From: Gemmatimonadota bacterium
Lineage (GTDB): Bacteria; Gemmatimonadota; Gemmatimonadetes; Longimicrobiales; Longimicrobiaceae
DNA length: 16,196 bases
NCBI GenBank assembly: GCA_019348265.1
Contig: JAHWJV010000025.1
Coordinates: 1 to 16,196 of the forward strand
Direction of reading: 5' to 3'
In this document: positions 7,789 to 14,693 of the stretch, piece by piece
How positions within the stretch are numbered: the first letter of the stretch is position 1
How the letters are laid out: every line of letters starts with the position of its first letter
Position numbers and translations under genes: made by a program
The notes under the pieces: generated by a model
Databases searched by the model: none
Seen by the model: the letters and a program-made list of their open reading frames with translations, nothing else
What the model was told of the DNA's origin: nothing

Positions 7789-7815
7789 GGGGCCGCAGAC
7801 CAGGTCGGCGGCCCC
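7789..7815 (+). terminator. GC-rich hairpin between merR and surE (terminator or surE leader structure)
   Basis: GGGGCCGC at 7789-7796 pairs perfectly with GCGGCCCC at 7808-7815. Inside the loop GAC and GTC can pair again around CAG. The 3' flank TCTATCT is only partly T-rich. It sits downstream of the promoter candidate at 7723-7751, so it would be transcribed in the surE leader; it may also end readthrough from gpsA-merR. The two roles are not distinguishable by eye. Confidence 0.5.
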
Positions 7816-7864
7816 TCTATCTCGCGGTCCATCTCCGTTGCGCCGTTTCGCCTCGTCCGACTGG

Positions 7865-8614
7865 ATGCTAATCCTCTGTACCAATGACGACGGCTACCGG
7901 GCCGTGGGGCTCCGCACGCTGGCCGAGGTGGCGCGGCAGCTCGGCACCGTGCAGGTGGTGGCTCCGGACCGGGAGCAGAGCGCGACGAGCCATTCGTTGA
8001 CGATGCACCACCCGCTCCGCGCTCACCCGATCGAGGAATGCGTGCAGGCGATCGACGGGACCCCGACGGACTGCGTCGCCCTCGCGGTCGGCGAGCTTCT
8101 CGGGTCGAGGCCGGACGTGGTGCTCTCCGGTATCAACCATGGCGCCAACATGGGCGAGGACGTGCTCTATTCCGGCACGGTCGCGGGCGCGATGGAGGCG
8201 ACGATCCTGGGCATCCCGGCGATCGCCTTCTCCTACGTAGGCCGCGACCCCGCCGCGATCTCGGCGTACGCCCCGCTGCTGGCCCGGCTCGTCCCGCAAC
8301 TGATCAGGCCGGGTGCCCTGCCGGACGATACTCTGCTGAACGTGAACCTTCCCGCGATCGACCCGCTGGAGGTACGCGGAGTGCGCGTCACCCGTCTCGG
8401 CCGACGAGTGTACAGCGACTCGATCTCCAGAGCCCGCGACCCGAGTGGGCGTGAGTACTTCTGGATCGGCGGCGGGGCGGTGAGCTGGACGGCGGACGAG
8501 GGTACCGACTTCCAGGCGGTCGACGAGGGCTACATTTCCGTGACGCCGCTCCATCTCGACCTCACCAACCACAAGCTCCTCGCGCAGGTCGAGCAGTGGG
8601 AGCTCCACGCGTGA
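7865..8614 (+). CDS. surE: 5'/3'-nucleotidase SurE
   Basis: SurE is a metal-dependent phosphatase that dephosphorylates nucleoside 5'- and 3'-monophosphates and is linked to stationary-phase survival. The 249-residue product has the conserved TNDDG motif at 6-10 with metal ligands Asp 8 and Asp 9, Ser 39 in the DREQSATSHSLT segment, and Asn 91 in SGINHGANMG. YSGTVAGAMEA (102-112) and LLNVNLP (157-163) are further signatures. A TTG nine codons upstream (7838) would extend the frame, but SurE proteins normally start right at the strand before TNDDG, so ATG at 7865 is preferred. There is no clear Shine-Dalgarno before it. The stop overlaps the pcm GTG start by four bases; surE-pcm is a widespread gene pair. 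Confidence 0.95.
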   Translation: MLILCTNDDGYRAVGLRTLAEVARQLGTVQVVAPDREQSATSHSLTMHHPLRAHPIEECVQAIDGTPTDCVALAVGELLGSRPDVVLSGINHGANMGEDVLYSGTVAGAMEATILGIPAIAFSYVGRDPAAISAYAPLLARLVPQLIRPGALPDDTLLNVNLPAIDPLEVRGVRVTRLGRRVYSDSISRARDPSGREYFWIGGGAVSWTADEGTDFQAVDEGYISVTPLHLDLTNHKLLAQVEQWELHA

Positions 8615-9273
8615 GCGACCGATATGTCGCTCAGCGCCGGCTGCTCATCGAGCGGCTGCAGGAACGCGGGATCAACGACCTCGAGGTCCTGCGGGCCTTC
8701 GACCTCGTCGCCCGGCACGAGTTCCTTCCGGAGGCGGTGCGGCACCGCGCGTATGAGGATGCGCCGGTCCCGATCGGCTTTGCGCAGACGGCGTCCCAGC
8801 CGTCGCTGCAGGCCCTCTACATGCAGATCCTGCAGCTGAGCGCGAACGACAAGGTGCTCGAGGTCGGCACCGGATCCGGATTCCAGACCGCCGTGCTCGC
8901 GCAGCTGGTCGATCGGGTCTACTCCATCGAACGGATCCGGGAGCTCGGCGTGCGCGCCCGCGAGACGCTGGAGCGGCTTCGCATCTCCAACGTCGCCATC
9001 CTGATCGGCGACGGCACCATCGGGTGGAGCCGGTACGCGCCGTACGACGCGATCCTGGTCGCCGCCGGCGGTCCGGAGATTCCCGAGCCGCTCGTAGCGC
9101 AGCTCGGCATGGGCGGCCGCATGCTGATCCCGGTGGGCGGGCTCGACGCGCAGCGGCTCATGCTCGTGAAACGCACCGAGGCGGGGATGCAGTACGAGGA
9201 GGTACTCGACTGCACCTTCGTCCCTCTGCTCGGCCGTTTCGGTTGGGACGACCAGCGCACCAGCTCGCCGTAG
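8611..9273 (+). CDS. pcm: Protein-L-isoaspartate O-methyltransferase
   Basis: This cytoplasmic enzyme transfers a methyl group from S-adenosylmethionine to L-isoaspartyl residues, starting repair of age-damaged proteins. The 220-residue product has the substrate-loop signature PIGFAQTASQPSL (54-66) and SAM-binding motif I VLEVGTGSGFQT (82-93), with VYSIERI (103-109) as the next strand and YDAILVAAGGPEIP (145-158) as post I/II. The signature differs slightly from the usual PIG-x-GQTISQP form: Ala replaces the Gly before Gln. GTG at 8611 overlaps the surE stop (GTGA) and has GGAG at 8599-8602; a second GTG at 8596 is in frame but has no such spacing. Functionally it pairs with surE, as in many bacteria. 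Confidence 0.94.
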   Translation: MSDRYVAQRRLLIERLQERGINDLEVLRAFDLVARHEFLPEAVRHRAYEDAPVPIGFAQTASQPSLQALYMQILQLSANDKVLEVGTGSGFQTAVLAQLVDRVYSIERIRELGVRARETLERLRISNVAILIGDGTIGWSRYAPYDAILVAAGGPEIPEPLVAQLGMGGRMLIPVGGLDAQRLMLVKRTEAGMQYEEVLDCTFVPLLGRFGWDDQRTSSP

Positions 9274-9321
9274 CCGCCGCACCCGACTCCTACTCCCACG
9301 CGTAATCCATCGGAGCACTCC

Positions 9322-10221
9322 ATGGACCGGTCCCACTCTGATCCACCCGCCATCCCCGCCTCCGGGTTCTCCCTGCTGCGCCCCGCCGTGCCGCCGCGCT
9401 CGGGCGATGCCGCGGCGACCCGCGCGCCGGCCGAGCGCTCACTCGGCCCGTTCTCAGCAGGGAGGAGGGCGGCTGAGCCGCCGCCGCCAGTCGCCTTCGC
9501 AGAGACCGCGGAGCAGCCGGCGAGCGCCGGTGACGCGGCCCCGGAGGAGCTGCCCTGGGCGGTTCTGGACGCGCCCCTTTGGGACGACGAACCTGCGGCG
9601 CCCGCGTCGGAAGCTCCGCTGTGGGCGGAAACACCGCCGGCCTCGGCCTCCTCGGCACCCGCGCCTAACGTGGAAGCTCCCGACGCGCCTGCGCCGGTCG
9701 GCGACTTCTCGTCGTTCCTCTACGAGGCGGAAGAGCTGACGCTGGGTGACGAGGCCGAGTGGCTCGATTTCGAATCGTCGGTGGACACGCCCATGGCCGA
9801 GGACGCACTGGAGCCGCTGGCCGAAGTCGCGGAGCCGGGGCAGGAGCCGCTGGTCGGTGAGGAGCTCATCGCACCGCCGGAGTGGGAATACGGCTTCGAC
9901 GACACCGCTTCCGCCGAGGCAGGCGAGACAGTAGCTCCCGGGGCTCAGCAGGAGGATGAGCCGGTGGCGCTGGCCGAGGTAGCCGCGGGGGAAGAGCTTC
10001 CCGCTCCTGGGCCGGCACTCGGGCAGCTCGTCGATCAGCGGTCGCCCGCGCTGGAGGACGTCGCCACCCGCCTGGAGCGCATCGCGCAGTCGCTGCGTGG
10101 GCGCACCCCGGCCGACCTGCTCGCGGGGACCAACGATCCCCTGCAACTGCTCATCGCGGGATACGCACTGGGGCTGGAGGCGGCACGTGCCTCGAAGGAC
10201 CCGAAGCGCGAGGAGGGGTGA
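9322..10221 (+). CDS. Acidic Ala/Pro/Glu-rich protein with short C-terminal helical domain, unknown function
   Basis: I do not recognise this 299-residue protein. It has no signal peptide or membrane segment. Residues 1-120 are rich in Ala, Pro and Ser and likely disordered, with a doubled APLW motif (APLWDDEP at 84, APLWAETP at 98). Residues 120-235 are strongly acidic, with scattered aromatic residues (FSSFLYEAEEL, EWLDFESS, PPEWEYGFDD). Residues about 242-291 look folded: an amphipathic helix ALEDVATRLERIAQSLRG, then DPLQLLIAGYALGLEAARA. The ATG at 9322 has GGAG at 9312-9315, and the gene follows pcm by 48 bases, so it may belong to the surE-pcm unit. Codon use is as GC-rich as its neighbours. 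The layout (disordered acidic arm plus small helical end) suggests an adaptor or scaffold, but that is only inference. Confidence 0.75.
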   Translation: MDRSHSDPPAIPASGFSLLRPAVPPRSGDAAATRAPAERSLGPFSAGRRAAEPPPPVAFAETAEQPASAGDAAPEELPWAVLDAPLWDDEPAAPASEAPLWAETPPASASSAPAPNVEAPDAPAPVGDFSSFLYEAEELTLGDEAEWLDFESSVDTPMAEDALEPLAEVAEPGQEPLVGEELIAPPEWEYGFDDTASAEAGETVAPGAQQEDEPVALAEVAAGEELPAPGPALGQLVDQRSPALEDVATRLERIAQSLRGRTPADLLAGTNDPLQLLIAGYALGLEAARASKDPKREEG

Positions 10222-10294
10222 CGCGCACCGGCGGCGGGGATGGACTCGGCTCCGGGCCATCACTATCTTTCCGACCGCCGGCCAGCGCTGGCTT

Positions 10295-10368
10295 GCCCTC
10301 GTAGCTCATCCGGATAGAGCGCAGGATTCCTAATCCTGAGGTGGTGGGTTCGAGTCCCGCCGGGGGCA
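10295..10368 (+). tRNA. tRNA-Arg (anticodon CCT)
   Basis: A full cloverleaf can be drawn. Acceptor stem GCCCTCG with CGGGGGC (one G-T pair); D arm GCTC/GAGC; anticodon stem CAGGA/TCCTG with loop TTCCTAA, anticodon CCT at 10329-10331, reading AGG; T arm GTGGG/CCCGC with loop TTCGAGT; discriminator A at 10368. The next bases are CCT, so the CCA end is not fully encoded. A possible weak promoter lies upstream (TGGACT, 17-base spacer, TATCTT at 10264-10269). Confidence 0.95.
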
Positions 10369-10378
10369 CCTGACACGG

Positions 10379-10423
10379 AGCGGCTGTACTGCTTGTTTTT
10401 TGGCAGTGCAGCCGCTTTTGTTT
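10379..10423 (+). terminator. Intrinsic terminator after tRNA-Arg
   Basis: A 14-bp stem (10379-10392 with 10403-10416, one G-T pair) around a T-rich 10-base loop is followed by TTTTGTTT. This is the most classical rho-independent terminator in the window, starting 11 bases after the tRNA end. Confidence 0.9.
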
Positions 10424-10463
10424 CAGGTAGGCTTCGCGGCCTTCACCCCCTCATGGAGCAGCC

Positions 10464-10889
10464 ATGCCCGTGGTGAGATCGTCCGAGCGCCTGCTGCGCA
10501 GGGCCATCCCTGGTCTGAAGGGGATCATACTCGTCCTGCTTTTCGTCGCCTGCCGGCCGCAGTCACCCGGCTCAGCATCGGCTTCCGCAGCAATCCCCTC
10601 CGCGGCGCGCCCGCTCTTCGCCCTGTACCGGGCGTTTCTCACCGCGCCTGATCCGCATGCGGCGATGCAGAATGTTATCTGCGAGGGTTCGCGGCTCTAT
10701 GACGCCTATGGGGACGAGGAGGGTGGACGACTGGTGGACTCAGCGGAGCAGGCATTCCTGGAGTCCCTCTCTGCCGCGGAAAAGGTCGAATATCGTACGC
10801 GCGACGCATCGCTCGCCGGGGCTACATTCGAAATTTCTAACGTCTCGGGAGACGGGACGATCCTTCCCGGCGTCTGCGGGCAACGTTGA
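10464..10889 (+). CDS. Small putative lipoprotein, unknown function
   Basis: The 141-residue product has a basic N-terminus (Arg 5, 9, 12, 13, Lys 19), a hydrophobic stretch GIILVLLFVA at 20-29 and Cys 30, which fits a lipoprotein signal although Phe at the -3 position is not the classic lipobox residue. A Ser/Ala-rich linker follows. Residues 49-125 look folded (LFALYRAFLTAPDPHAAMQ, then RLVDSAEQAFLESLSAAEKVEY). Cys 73 and Cys 138 could form a disulfide. The ATG at 10464 has GGAG at 10455-10458. The gene stands alone after the tRNA terminator and converges on the minus-strand dipeptidase gene. No family recognised. Confidence 0.6.
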   Translation: MPVVRSSERLLRRAIPGLKGIILVLLFVACRPQSPGSASASAAIPSAARPLFALYRAFLTAPDPHAAMQNVICEGSRLYDAYGDEEGGRLVDSAEQAFLESLSAAEKVEYRTRDASLAGATFEISNVSGDGTILPGVCGQR

Positions 10890-11013
10890 TGCTCCCAGGC
10901 CGGAAGGACCGGGCCATCCTGGCGCGAGGGGGCCTATTTCTTCCGTTCAGCTTCTGCACTCCGGATGTCTCGGGGAGCCCCGGCTCACGAACTGTGCAGC
11001 CCACCGGCGTTGA

Positions 11014-12105
11014 TCACGGTAGCGCCCTCCGCAGGAAACCCACGACGTTGCCGTGCATGATCGCGGTGACGTCGTCCTCCGTGTACCCCCGCCGGCGAAG
11101 CAGCGGCGGGAGCTTCCGAAGGTCCGCGATCGACTGCACGTCTCGAGGCGTTTGCTCGATCCCGAACGCCCCGTCCAGGTCGGACCCGATCGCCACATGC
11201 CGGGCGTTGCCGGCGAGCTGGCAGAAGTGATCGATGTGGTCGACCAGGGTCTCGAGTCGAAGGTCCGCCGACTGCGGCGTCGTCACCCCGCGCTTCCACC
11301 CGGGGACCATCATCCATGCGTCCAGCGCGACGCCCACCACCGCACCGCGGTCCGCTAGCGCACGGAACATGTCGTCGGCGAGCTGGCGCTGATGCGGAAC
11401 GAGCGCGCGGGCATTGTGATGGCTAGCCCATACCGGCCCGCGGTAGAGCTGGAGCGCCTGCCAGAACGAAACGTCGCTGAGGTGGGTCAGGTCCAGGATC
11501 ATGCCCAGGCGGTCCGCCTCGTTCAGCAGCTCTAGCCCTCGCGCGGGGAAGCGCCCCTCACTGCTGGTGCCCATCGCGTAGGCCCCGGGGCCGTAGTGCG
11601 CCGGCCCGAGCGCCCGCAGACCATATTCGTACGCGCCCTCCAGGCGCTCGACTCCGATCAGCGAATCCGCGCCTTCGAGGCTCAGGACGTAGCCGATTGG
11701 CAGTGTTGGCGCTTCCGCGGCATCGCCGCCCCAGCGGGCGAGATGTGTCTCCAGATCCGCGCGATTGCGGATAGATACCATCTCCCCCAGATCCTGCATG
11801 GTCTCGTACCAGGCGCGCTGAGCCTGCGTCATCGCCCAGGCCTGGGCAGGGGAGCGCCACCCGAAAACCGGGCTGTACGCGTCGTGCTCGAGTCGCGCGA
11901 GCTGCGTCGCGACGCACAGTCCGACCCCGCCGCGGCGCATCTCGGGGAGGCACACCGTCCCGCCCCCGCGCCCCGGCTTGTCCCGCAGATGCGCCTCGCG
12001 CTCGCGGATCTCCGCGAGCGGACGCGTGAGATCACGATTCCACTCGATCGCGTTCAGCGCGAGGTCCAGGTGAATGTCGACGATCAACGGCTCTCGACGC
12101 TCCAC
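11014..12105 (-). CDS. M19-family (renal-type) dipeptidase
   Basis: Zinc-dependent dipeptidase of the amidohydrolase fold; family members cleave dipeptides, often with a D-residue at the C-terminal side. The 363-residue product has the metal ligands in the expected order: His 12 and Asp 14 (VDIHLDL), Glu 144 (SLEGAD), His 208 (DLTHLSD), His 229 (SHHNARAL) and Asp 309 (IGSDLDG). There is no signal peptide, so it should act in the cytoplasm, unlike the anchored mammalian enzyme. The start is GTG at 12105, one base after the stop of the GntP permease gene; no strong Shine-Dalgarno is visible, so translation is probably coupled. The pair suggests that the permease imports the substrate or that both act in one catabolic path. 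Substrate is not predictable by eye. Confidence 0.92.
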   Translation of the reverse strand: MERREPLIVDIHLDLALNAIEWNRDLTRPLAEIREREAHLRDKPGRGGGTVCLPEMRRGGVGLCVATQLARLEHDAYSPVFGWRSPAQAWAMTQAQRAWYETMQDLGEMVSIRNRADLETHLARWGGDAAEAPTLPIGYVLSLEGADSLIGVERLEGAYEYGLRALGPAHYGPGAYAMGTSSEGRFPARGLELLNEADRLGMILDLTHLSDVSFWQALQLYRGPVWASHHNARALVPHQRQLADDMFRALADRGAVVGVALDAWMMVPGWKRGVTTPQSADLRLETLVDHIDHFCQLAGNARHVAIGSDLDGAFGIEQTPRDVQSIADLRKLPPLLRRRGYTEDDVTAIMHGNVVGFLRRALP

Positions 12106-12106
12106 G

Positions 12107-13444
12107 TCAGACGACCAGATCGAGAGCGAGCGTGAAGCCGAGCCCCACGATCCCGATGATGCTCTCCAGAGCCGTCCAGGTCTTGAACGTCTCCTTCACG
12201 GAGAGCCCGAGAATCTCCTTGACGATCCAGAAGCCGCCGTCGTTCAGGTGCGATAGGAAGAGCGAGCCGAATCCCATCGCGAGCACGAGTAGTTCGCGGC
12301 TGATCGCGGGGTCCGTCGCCACGATCGGGGCGAGCAGACCCGACGCGGCGGTAATCCCCACGGTCGCGGACCCGGTGGCGACGCGGATGAAAGCGGCGAC
12401 CAGCCAGCCGTAGACCAGCGGCGGAAGGCTCATCATGGTCGCCATGTCGCCCATGGCGCCCGCGATTCCGGCGTCGCGAAGTACCCGCGCGAAGCCGCCG
12501 CCTCCGCCGACCACGAGCAGCACCATTCCGATGGCGGCCACACTCTGCTCCGAAAAGCTCAGGACCTCAGCCCGGCTGAAACCAGATGCTCGGGCGAACA
12601 CCGCCGCCGCCAGCAGCACCGCGACGGAAAGGGCGACCACCGGGTGGCCAAGGAAGAGCAGGGTAGAGGACGCGCGGCTCCCGGGCGCGAGGATCAAGCC
12701 AGTGAACGTCGAGAGCAGCAACAGGGCGACAGGCAGGGCGACGACGAACAGTGTGCTGCCGAAGCCGGGGGCGGCGTCGCGCCCGACCGCTGGAGCGATG
12801 ATCGAGTTACCCGTGGTTTCGGGAAGGCGCGGCACGATGCAACGCGCGAAGAGCGGGCCGGCGACGATGGCGGTAGGAATGCCGACGGCGAGCGCCAGGA
12901 GCAGGGTCAGCCCGACCTCGGCCTCGAGGGCGTTGATGGCTACGACCGGGCCGGGGTGCGGCGGGGTGAGCCCGTGCATCGTCGAGAGGAACGCCAGCAT
13001 GGGGATCGCCAGGAGCATCACCGGGCGGCGCGACTCGCGGGCGATGGTGAGCATCACGGGCAGCAGGAGGAGCAGTCCGACGGCGAACCAGGTCACCACC
13101 CCGATCACCGTCGCGAGCAGGGAGATGCACAGAACGGCTCGTTGTGGGCCGAAGTACTCGATGCCTCTGCGCGCCAGCACCTGCGCACCGCCGGACTCCG
13201 ACAGCAGCTTGCCGAACATCGCGCCCAGCGCGATGATCGCCGCGATACCGCCCAGCGTATCCCCCAGGCCTTGCTGAAAGCTGGTCAGCGCCCCGACCGG
13301 CCCCATCTGCACGCACGATCCCACGACGATCGAGGCCGCCAGCAGCGCGATGAACGGGTTCCATTTCCGACCCGTGACCAGGACCACCAGCACCGCGATC
13401 GCGAGCAGGGCAACGAGCAGGAGGTACGGTGTGGATGAGGGCAC
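12107..13444 (-). CDS. GntP-family permease (gluconate / D-serine type proton symporter)
   Basis: Inner-membrane proton symporter family that includes GntP/GntT (gluconate) and DsdX (D-serine). With the chosen start the product is 445 residues, the usual family length, with about 12 hydrophobic segments. Family signatures: GGIAAIIALGAMFGKLLSESGG (65-86), MHGLTPPHPGPVVA (156-169), RVATGSATVGITAASG (354-369), and SHLNDGGFWIVKE followed by KETFKTWT (398-424). The frame is open upstream to 13750, but those 102 extra residues are not transporter-like; I start at GTG 13444, directly before the first membrane segment. No good ribosome binding site supports it. The dipeptidase gene follows after one base, so the two form an operon. 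Confidence 0.88.
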   Translation of the reverse strand: MPSSTPYLLLVALLAIAVLVVLVTGRKWNPFIALLAASIVVGSCVQMGPVGALTSFQQGLGDTLGGIAAIIALGAMFGKLLSESGGAQVLARRGIEYFGPQRAVLCISLLATVIGVVTWFAVGLLLLLPVMLTIARESRRPVMLLAIPMLAFLSTMHGLTPPHPGPVVAINALEAEVGLTLLLALAVGIPTAIVAGPLFARCIVPRLPETTGNSIIAPAVGRDAAPGFGSTLFVVALPVALLLLSTFTGLILAPGSRASSTLLFLGHPVVALSVAVLLAAAVFARASGFSRAEVLSFSEQSVAAIGMVLLVVGGGGGFARVLRDAGIAGAMGDMATMMSLPPLVYGWLVAAFIRVATGSATVGITAASGLLAPIVATDPAISRELLVLAMGFGSLFLSHLNDGGFWIVKEILGLSVKETFKTWTALESIIGIVGLGFTLALDLVV

Positions 13445-13586
13445 CTGGTCGGGCTCGAAAGGGGAGCGGTAGCGGGTGGACAGGGGGCGCGGAAGGATGT
13501 GAAAAGACGCATGCCCTACCTCCGGCGCAAGACGCGCGGCGGGGGTATGCGTCACCAGACTCAGGTCAGCTCGTGTATCCGCCCCA

Positions 13587-13608
13587 TCGACCGCTGTTGC
13601 GCGGTCGA
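13587..13608. promoter_or_regulatory. Inverted repeat TCGACCGC-N6-GCGGTCGA
   Basis: Perfect 8-bp arms with a 6-base spacer, about 145 bases upstream of the permease start. It could be an operator for a dimeric regulator or a leader hairpin. It lies one base from the next palindrome. Confidence 0.4.
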
Positions 13609-13609
13609 G

Positions 13610-13624
13610 ACCATCCGGGATGGT
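13610..13624. promoter_or_regulatory. Palindrome ACCATCC-G-GGATGGT
   Basis: A perfect 7-bp palindrome around one central base, directly next to the inverted repeat at 13587-13608. The length and symmetry fit an operator half-turn site; no regulator gene is present in the window to match it. Confidence 0.4.
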
Positions 13625-13785
13625 GACGATCGGTATGGCCACCCCGGCACTTGCAAATCGACAGACCCCGCCGGCTTTTGCGGCGAGCAACGCTGCGTCT
13701 CTGCAGCTGCACGTCCTGTGAAACAGCAGACCTCCCGCCCCATCGTGCACGAGTCCACGCTGGTCGCTCTCGTTCTATCTCCAGC

Positions 13786-13848
13786 TCGAACAAAGCGTTA
13801 GGCATCGGTCGCGCTGTTCGAGCGCGGAGTGACCTACCCTCTGTTCGA
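13786..13848. repeat. Three TGTTCGA elements with near-regular spacing
   Basis: TCGAACA (the reverse complement) at 13786-13792, TGTTCGA at 13815-13821 and again at 13842-13848; the last two extend to CTGTTCGA. Start-to-start distances are 29 and 27 bases. Possible regulator half-sites; could be chance. Confidence 0.3.
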
Positions 13849-13922
13849 ATCGTCGTAGCTCACAGGTGCACGACGTGCGGCCGTGGCGTGCGTTCCTTGA
13901 CATGTCCCTCACCTGAAGACCG

Positions 13923-14156
13923 ATGCGAATCGCGCGTGCTCTGCTGGCGTCGCTCCTGATGCCGGCGCGAATGACCCTGATCGCCGACGTGCGTGAGGCC
14001 GTGCAGCGCCTCCACGCCGAGGTCGAGCGCAGCCGCGAGACGCGGCACCGCCGCCCGAAGCATGAGCGGCTCAGCCGAGTAGCCGCACAGCGCTGGCTCC
14101 GCCGCCCGGGCGTGGCACGCCTCCGGGCGCGTTCCCGGCATGTTGCCGCGGGGTGA
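13923..14156 (+). CDS. Doubtful small Arg-rich ORF
   Basis: A 77-residue frame, not recognised. Third codon positions are strongly GC, as in real genes here, and the middle (DVREAVQRLHAEVERSRE) would form a charged helix. Against it: a very Arg-rich tail, no good ribosome binding site (only GAAG very close to the ATG), and no obvious promoter. A random open frame in GC-rich DNA is as likely. Confidence 0.25.
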   Translation: MRIARALLASLLMPARMTLIADVREAVQRLHAEVERSRETRHRRPKHERLSRVAAQRWLRRPGVARLRARSRHVAAG

Positions 14157-14693
14157 GTTCCGTGCGAGCCGCGTCTGCTGTTTGTGGAAAACTCGGTGCA
14201 TAACTCTGAGAATATGGACTTAGGTCCCGTCTTCCACGTGCGGGTGGGCTCCTCGCGGCAGGCGGAGGAAGGTTTGCTCCGACCGGACGCGTCCCTCCGG
14301 ACGCGGGCGACGGTCGCTGGGGGCGCTCCTGCACCAACAGCCCCGTCAGTTGTTGGCGCGCAGACAGATGCAGATGGCTGTCCGGCTGACGCCACAGGAG
14401 TTCGTGGACGGCATATCAGGCGCGGGGCCGCCGCCAGGGCCTGGAGGTATGGCGGGAGAGCAGCGTCAGGCCGGCAAGCCGTGGTTGGGAAGGCGAAGGT
14501 GGAAAAGTCCGCCACCGAGGGGCGGTCGTTCCACCGCATCGGGGGCCTCACCAGCGAGATGGTGGGGCCCCCGTAGCCGTTAACCTGTATGCGGATCAGG
14601 TGCATCTTTTTCGCCCCGGGTGGGTAGAAGCGGAGCGGCCACCGCAGATAGCCGCTCGTCGCGTCTGCCAGCACCCGTTTCGATCGAGGAGCC
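14157..14693. other. Gene-poor stretch before the VWA lipoprotein gene
   Basis: No frame here has a convincing start, codon pattern or recognisable product. It holds an AT-richer island at about 14179-14220 with a TGTGGAAAA that is one base off a DnaA box, a direct repeat CCGGACGCG (14283-14291 and 14297-14305), and the strong hairpin at 14541-14572. It may contain an untranslated RNA or simply be decayed sequence. Confidence 0.5.
14541..14572. terminator. Strong 13-bp hairpin without T-run
   Basis: GGGGGCCTCACCA at 14541-14553 pairs with TGGTGGGGCCCCC at 14560-14572 (one G-T pair) around the loop GCGAGA. The flank GTAGCCGTTAACC lacks a T-run. It may end a transcript crossing the gene-poor stretch or be part of a structured RNA. 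Confidence 0.4.

Larger units (their letters stand above)
13445..13922. other. Intergenic region upstream of the gntP-dipeptidase operon, with palindromes
   Basis: I see no convincing gene in these 478 bases. They hold two adjacent perfect palindromes (13587-13608 and 13610-13624), a spaced triple TGTTCGA repeat (13786-13848), and on the minus strand a GGAGG followed by an ATG at 13512 that opens a frame not matching the permease. The operon promoter should lie here on the minus strand, but I could not pick one with confidence. Confidence 0.6.

Noticed and set aside
10295..10463. tRNA-Arg as integration site of a mobile element
   Set aside because: No integrase is nearby and I found no second copy of the tRNA 3' end in the window.
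13786..13848. LexA (SOS) box made of GAAC and GTTC
   Set aside because: The halves are over 20 bases apart, not the 4-base spacing of a GAAC-N4-GTTC box.
14495..14520. Resemblance to the conserved P4 segment of RNase P RNA (GGAAAAGTCC)
   Set aside because: The motif carries an extra A, and the matching distal conserved segment and overall layout of RNase P RNA are missing.
14184..14576. Plus-strand frame of 130 codons in the gene-poor stretch
   Set aside because: It starts at a GTG without a ribosome binding site, has no recognisable composition or domain, and ends inside a strong hairpin.
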